DNA from: Desulfobacteraceae bacterium
GTDB lineage: Bacteria; Desulfobacterota; Desulfobacteria; Desulfobacterales; Desulfosalsimonadaceae
Assembly (NCBI GenBank): GCA_024636355.1
Contig: JAGXHH010000088.1
Span: forward strand, 1 to 14,372
DNA: 14,372 nucleotides
Reading direction: 5' to 3'
Shown in pieces: positions 12,933 to 14,372 of the stretch (position 1 is the stretch's first letter; the number at the start of each line of letters is the position of its first letter). The notes below the pieces were generated by a model, which had not been told where the DNA came from, ran no database searches, and worked only from the letters and a program-made list of their open reading frames with translations. Position numbers and translations under genes: made by a program.

Positions 12933-14372
12933 ATGTCCCAATGGAAAGACAAAGCCGCTGCAACGGCGTCAAAATTTATCAACAGCACCAACTGCCATGT
13001 GTTCCTGACAGGCAAAGCCGGTTCGGGAAAAACGACCTTTCTGCGCCACATCAGCCGCAACACCCATAAAAACACCATCGTGGCCGCCCCCACCGGCATT
13101 GCCGCCATCAACGCAGAAGGCGTTACCCTGCATTCCCTGTTCCAGCTGCCGTTCGGCGCGTTTATCCCTGCCGAACAGTACCCGGGGGAGAGTGCGCCCG
13201 ACTTCGAATTCAATACCCCCCAGTCGCTGATCGGCAACATGAAAATGCATGCCGCCAAACGCAATCTGCTCAAACAACTTGAATTGTTGATCATCGATGA
13301 AGTGAGCATGCTGCGTGCCGATCTGCTCGATGCCATCGATACCGTGTTGCGGCGGGTGCGACGACGGCCCCATATCCCGTTCGGCGGTGTGCAGATCCTG
13401 TTTATCGGCGACCTGCATCAGTTGCCGCCGGTGGTCAAAGATCCGGAATGGCAGGTTCTGGAACGCTATTATCCGACGCTGTTTTTCTTTGCAGCCCGGG
13501 CGCTTGCAGATCAACAGCCGCGGTATATCGAGCTGACACATATCTACCGGCAGACCGACCGGGAGTTTATCGCCATCCTCAACAACCTGCGCGACAACCG
13601 GATGAACCGGCAGGACATCTTGTCCCTGAACCGCTACTACAAACCCGATTTCCGGACAACCCCCGGCGATGGGTATGTCTATCTCACCACCCACAACCAC
13701 AAGGCAGACAGGATCAACCGTGAGGCCCTGCAAAACCTGCCGGGAAAGACCTTTCGTTACAATGCCGAAATCGGGGGCACCTTCGATGCGCACGTCTACC
13801 CGGTGGATGCGGTGCTCACGCTGAAAACCGCCGCCCAGGTGATGTTTATCAAAAATGATGCGTCGGGCGAACAGCGGTTTTTCAATGGAAAAATCGGAAA
13901 AGTCGAGGCCCTGAAAGACGACGACATCAAAGTGGCGTTTGCCGACGGCACCCAGCCGGTCTGGGTGGAAGCCCATACCTGGGAGAACAAACGCTACAAG
14001 CTCAACAAGGAAACCAACGAGATCGAAGAAGAAGTGGTCGGCACCTTTACCCATTTCCCCCTGAAGCTGGCCTGGGCGATAACCGTGCACAAAAGCCAGG
14101 GCCTGACCTTCGAAAAGGCCGTTATAGACGTATCCCAGGCGTTTGCCGCCGGGCAGGCGTATGTCGCCCTGTCACGGCTCACATCCCTTGACGGGCTGGT
14201 CCTCACCGTACCCTTTCATTTCAAAGAGATTGCACGTGATCCGGCCCTGCAGGCATTTGCCCGGCAGAAAGATGCGGCCGACGGCCTGGACGGATCACTG
14301 AAAACCGCATCGATTTCCTACCTGGGGCAACAAGTTGCGGACGCGTTTGATTTTACGGGATTATGCCAGGAG
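12933..14372 (+). CDS. Pif1/RecD-like superfamily 1B helicase, partial (C-terminus beyond the window)
   Basis: 480 residues are present and the frame is open at the right edge. Walker A is GKAGSGKT (27-34); motif Ia AAPTGIAAINA (51-61) is characteristic of Pif1; Walker B IIDEVSML (120-127); motif III GDLHQLPPV (159-167); motif IV region YRQTDREF (205-212); motif V WAITVHKSQGLTF (381-393); motif VI YVALSRLTS (410-418). Such enzymes unwind DNA 5' to 3' with ATP, on forks, G-quadruplexes or R-loops. Bacterial Pif1-like proteins often have a C-terminal helix-turn-helix or HRDC tail, which would lie beyond the window. GGGAG is 6 nt before the ATG, which is 21 nt after the YcaO stop. Why a helicase shares a transcript with a YcaO protein is not known to me. 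Confidence 0.95.
   Translation, partial: MSQWKDKAAATASKFINSTNCHVFLTGKAGSGKTTFLRHISRNTHKNTIVAAPTGIAAINAEGVTLHSLFQLPFGAFIPAEQYPGESAPDFEFNTPQSLIGNMKMHAAKRNLLKQLELLIIDEVSMLRADLLDAIDTVLRRVRRRPHIPFGGVQILFIGDLHQLPPVVKDPEWQVLERYYPTLFFFAARALADQQPRYIELTHIYRQTDREFIAILNNLRDNRMNRQDILSLNRYYKPDFRTTPGDGYVYLTTHNHKADRINREALQNLPGKTFRYNAEIGGTFDAHVYPVDAVLTLKTAAQVMFIKNDASGEQRFFNGKIGKVEALKDDDIKVAFADGTQPVWVEAHTWENKRYKLNKETNEIEEEVVGTFTHFPLKLAWAITVHKSQGLTFEKAVIDVSQAFAAGQAYVALSRLTSLDGLVLTVPFHFKEIARDPALQAFARQKDAADGLDGSLKTASISYLGQQVADAFDFTGLCQE

Noticed and set aside
12969..14090. 373-codon minus-strand frame at the right edge
   Set aside because: Antisense to the Pif1-like helicase, which has every helicase motif on the plus strand.
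1..14372. CRISPR array, tRNA or rRNA genes
   Set aside because: No regularly spaced direct repeats with unique spacers of the right size, and no tRNA- or rRNA-like sequence was seen on either strand.

Overview
The window comes from a GC-rich bacterial chromosome. The gene set (tungsten/molybdenum aldehyde:ferredoxin oxidoreductase family enzyme, iron alcohol dehydrogenase, Old-Yellow-Enzyme-type reductase, YcaO protein) and the many short repeats between genes suggest an anaerobe, most likely a Desulfobacterota (former Deltaproteobacteria) member. That placement is inference from gene content; there is no rRNA or marker gene here to prove it.

Layout. (a) 1-1712, minus strand: a left-handed-beta-helix acyltransferase cut by the window edge, and upstream of it an alpha/alpha-toroid (prenyltransferase/six-hairpin-like) protein. 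(b) 1713-2446: gene-free and packed with dispersed repeats. (c) 2447-4165, minus: an OYE-family flavin oxidoreductase followed 18 nt later by a SixA-like histidine phosphatase. Its leader carries a 135-bp element with 17-bp terminal inverted repeats, a perfect 9-bp target-site duplication and an internal REP-type hairpin. (d) 4644-5681, plus: a protein with a C-terminal J-domain, convergent with a solitary groES (5967-6254, minus) across another repeat-filled gap. (e) 6651-10155, plus: a compact operon of an SCP2-like protein, an iron alcohol dehydrogenase and an AOR-family oxidoreductase. (f) 10156-10566: a second full copy plus a truncated third copy of the repeat from (b). (g) 10567-10993, minus: a Phd/YefM antitoxin with a strong promoter and palindromic operator, whose RelE-like toxin is reduced to 37 codons by what looks like an internal deletion. 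(h) 11062-14372, plus: a possible 40-codon small ORF, a YcaO-domain protein of 564 residues, and a Pif1/RecD-like helicase that is open at the right edge.

How the genes may work together: the dehydrogenase and AOR enzyme of region (e) would plausibly interconvert alcohol, aldehyde and acid, with the SCP2-like protein as a possible carrier of a hydrophobic substrate. The YcaO/helicase pair is tightly spaced but its job is unknown. The most distinctive features are the repeats: a ~205-bp family (2 copies plus a fragment), a MITE-like element, REP hairpin, CACAGAGG hairpins, hexamer arrays and CCAGAATC repeats. The decayed toxin gene and the small ORF ahead of ycaO are the other points worth following up.
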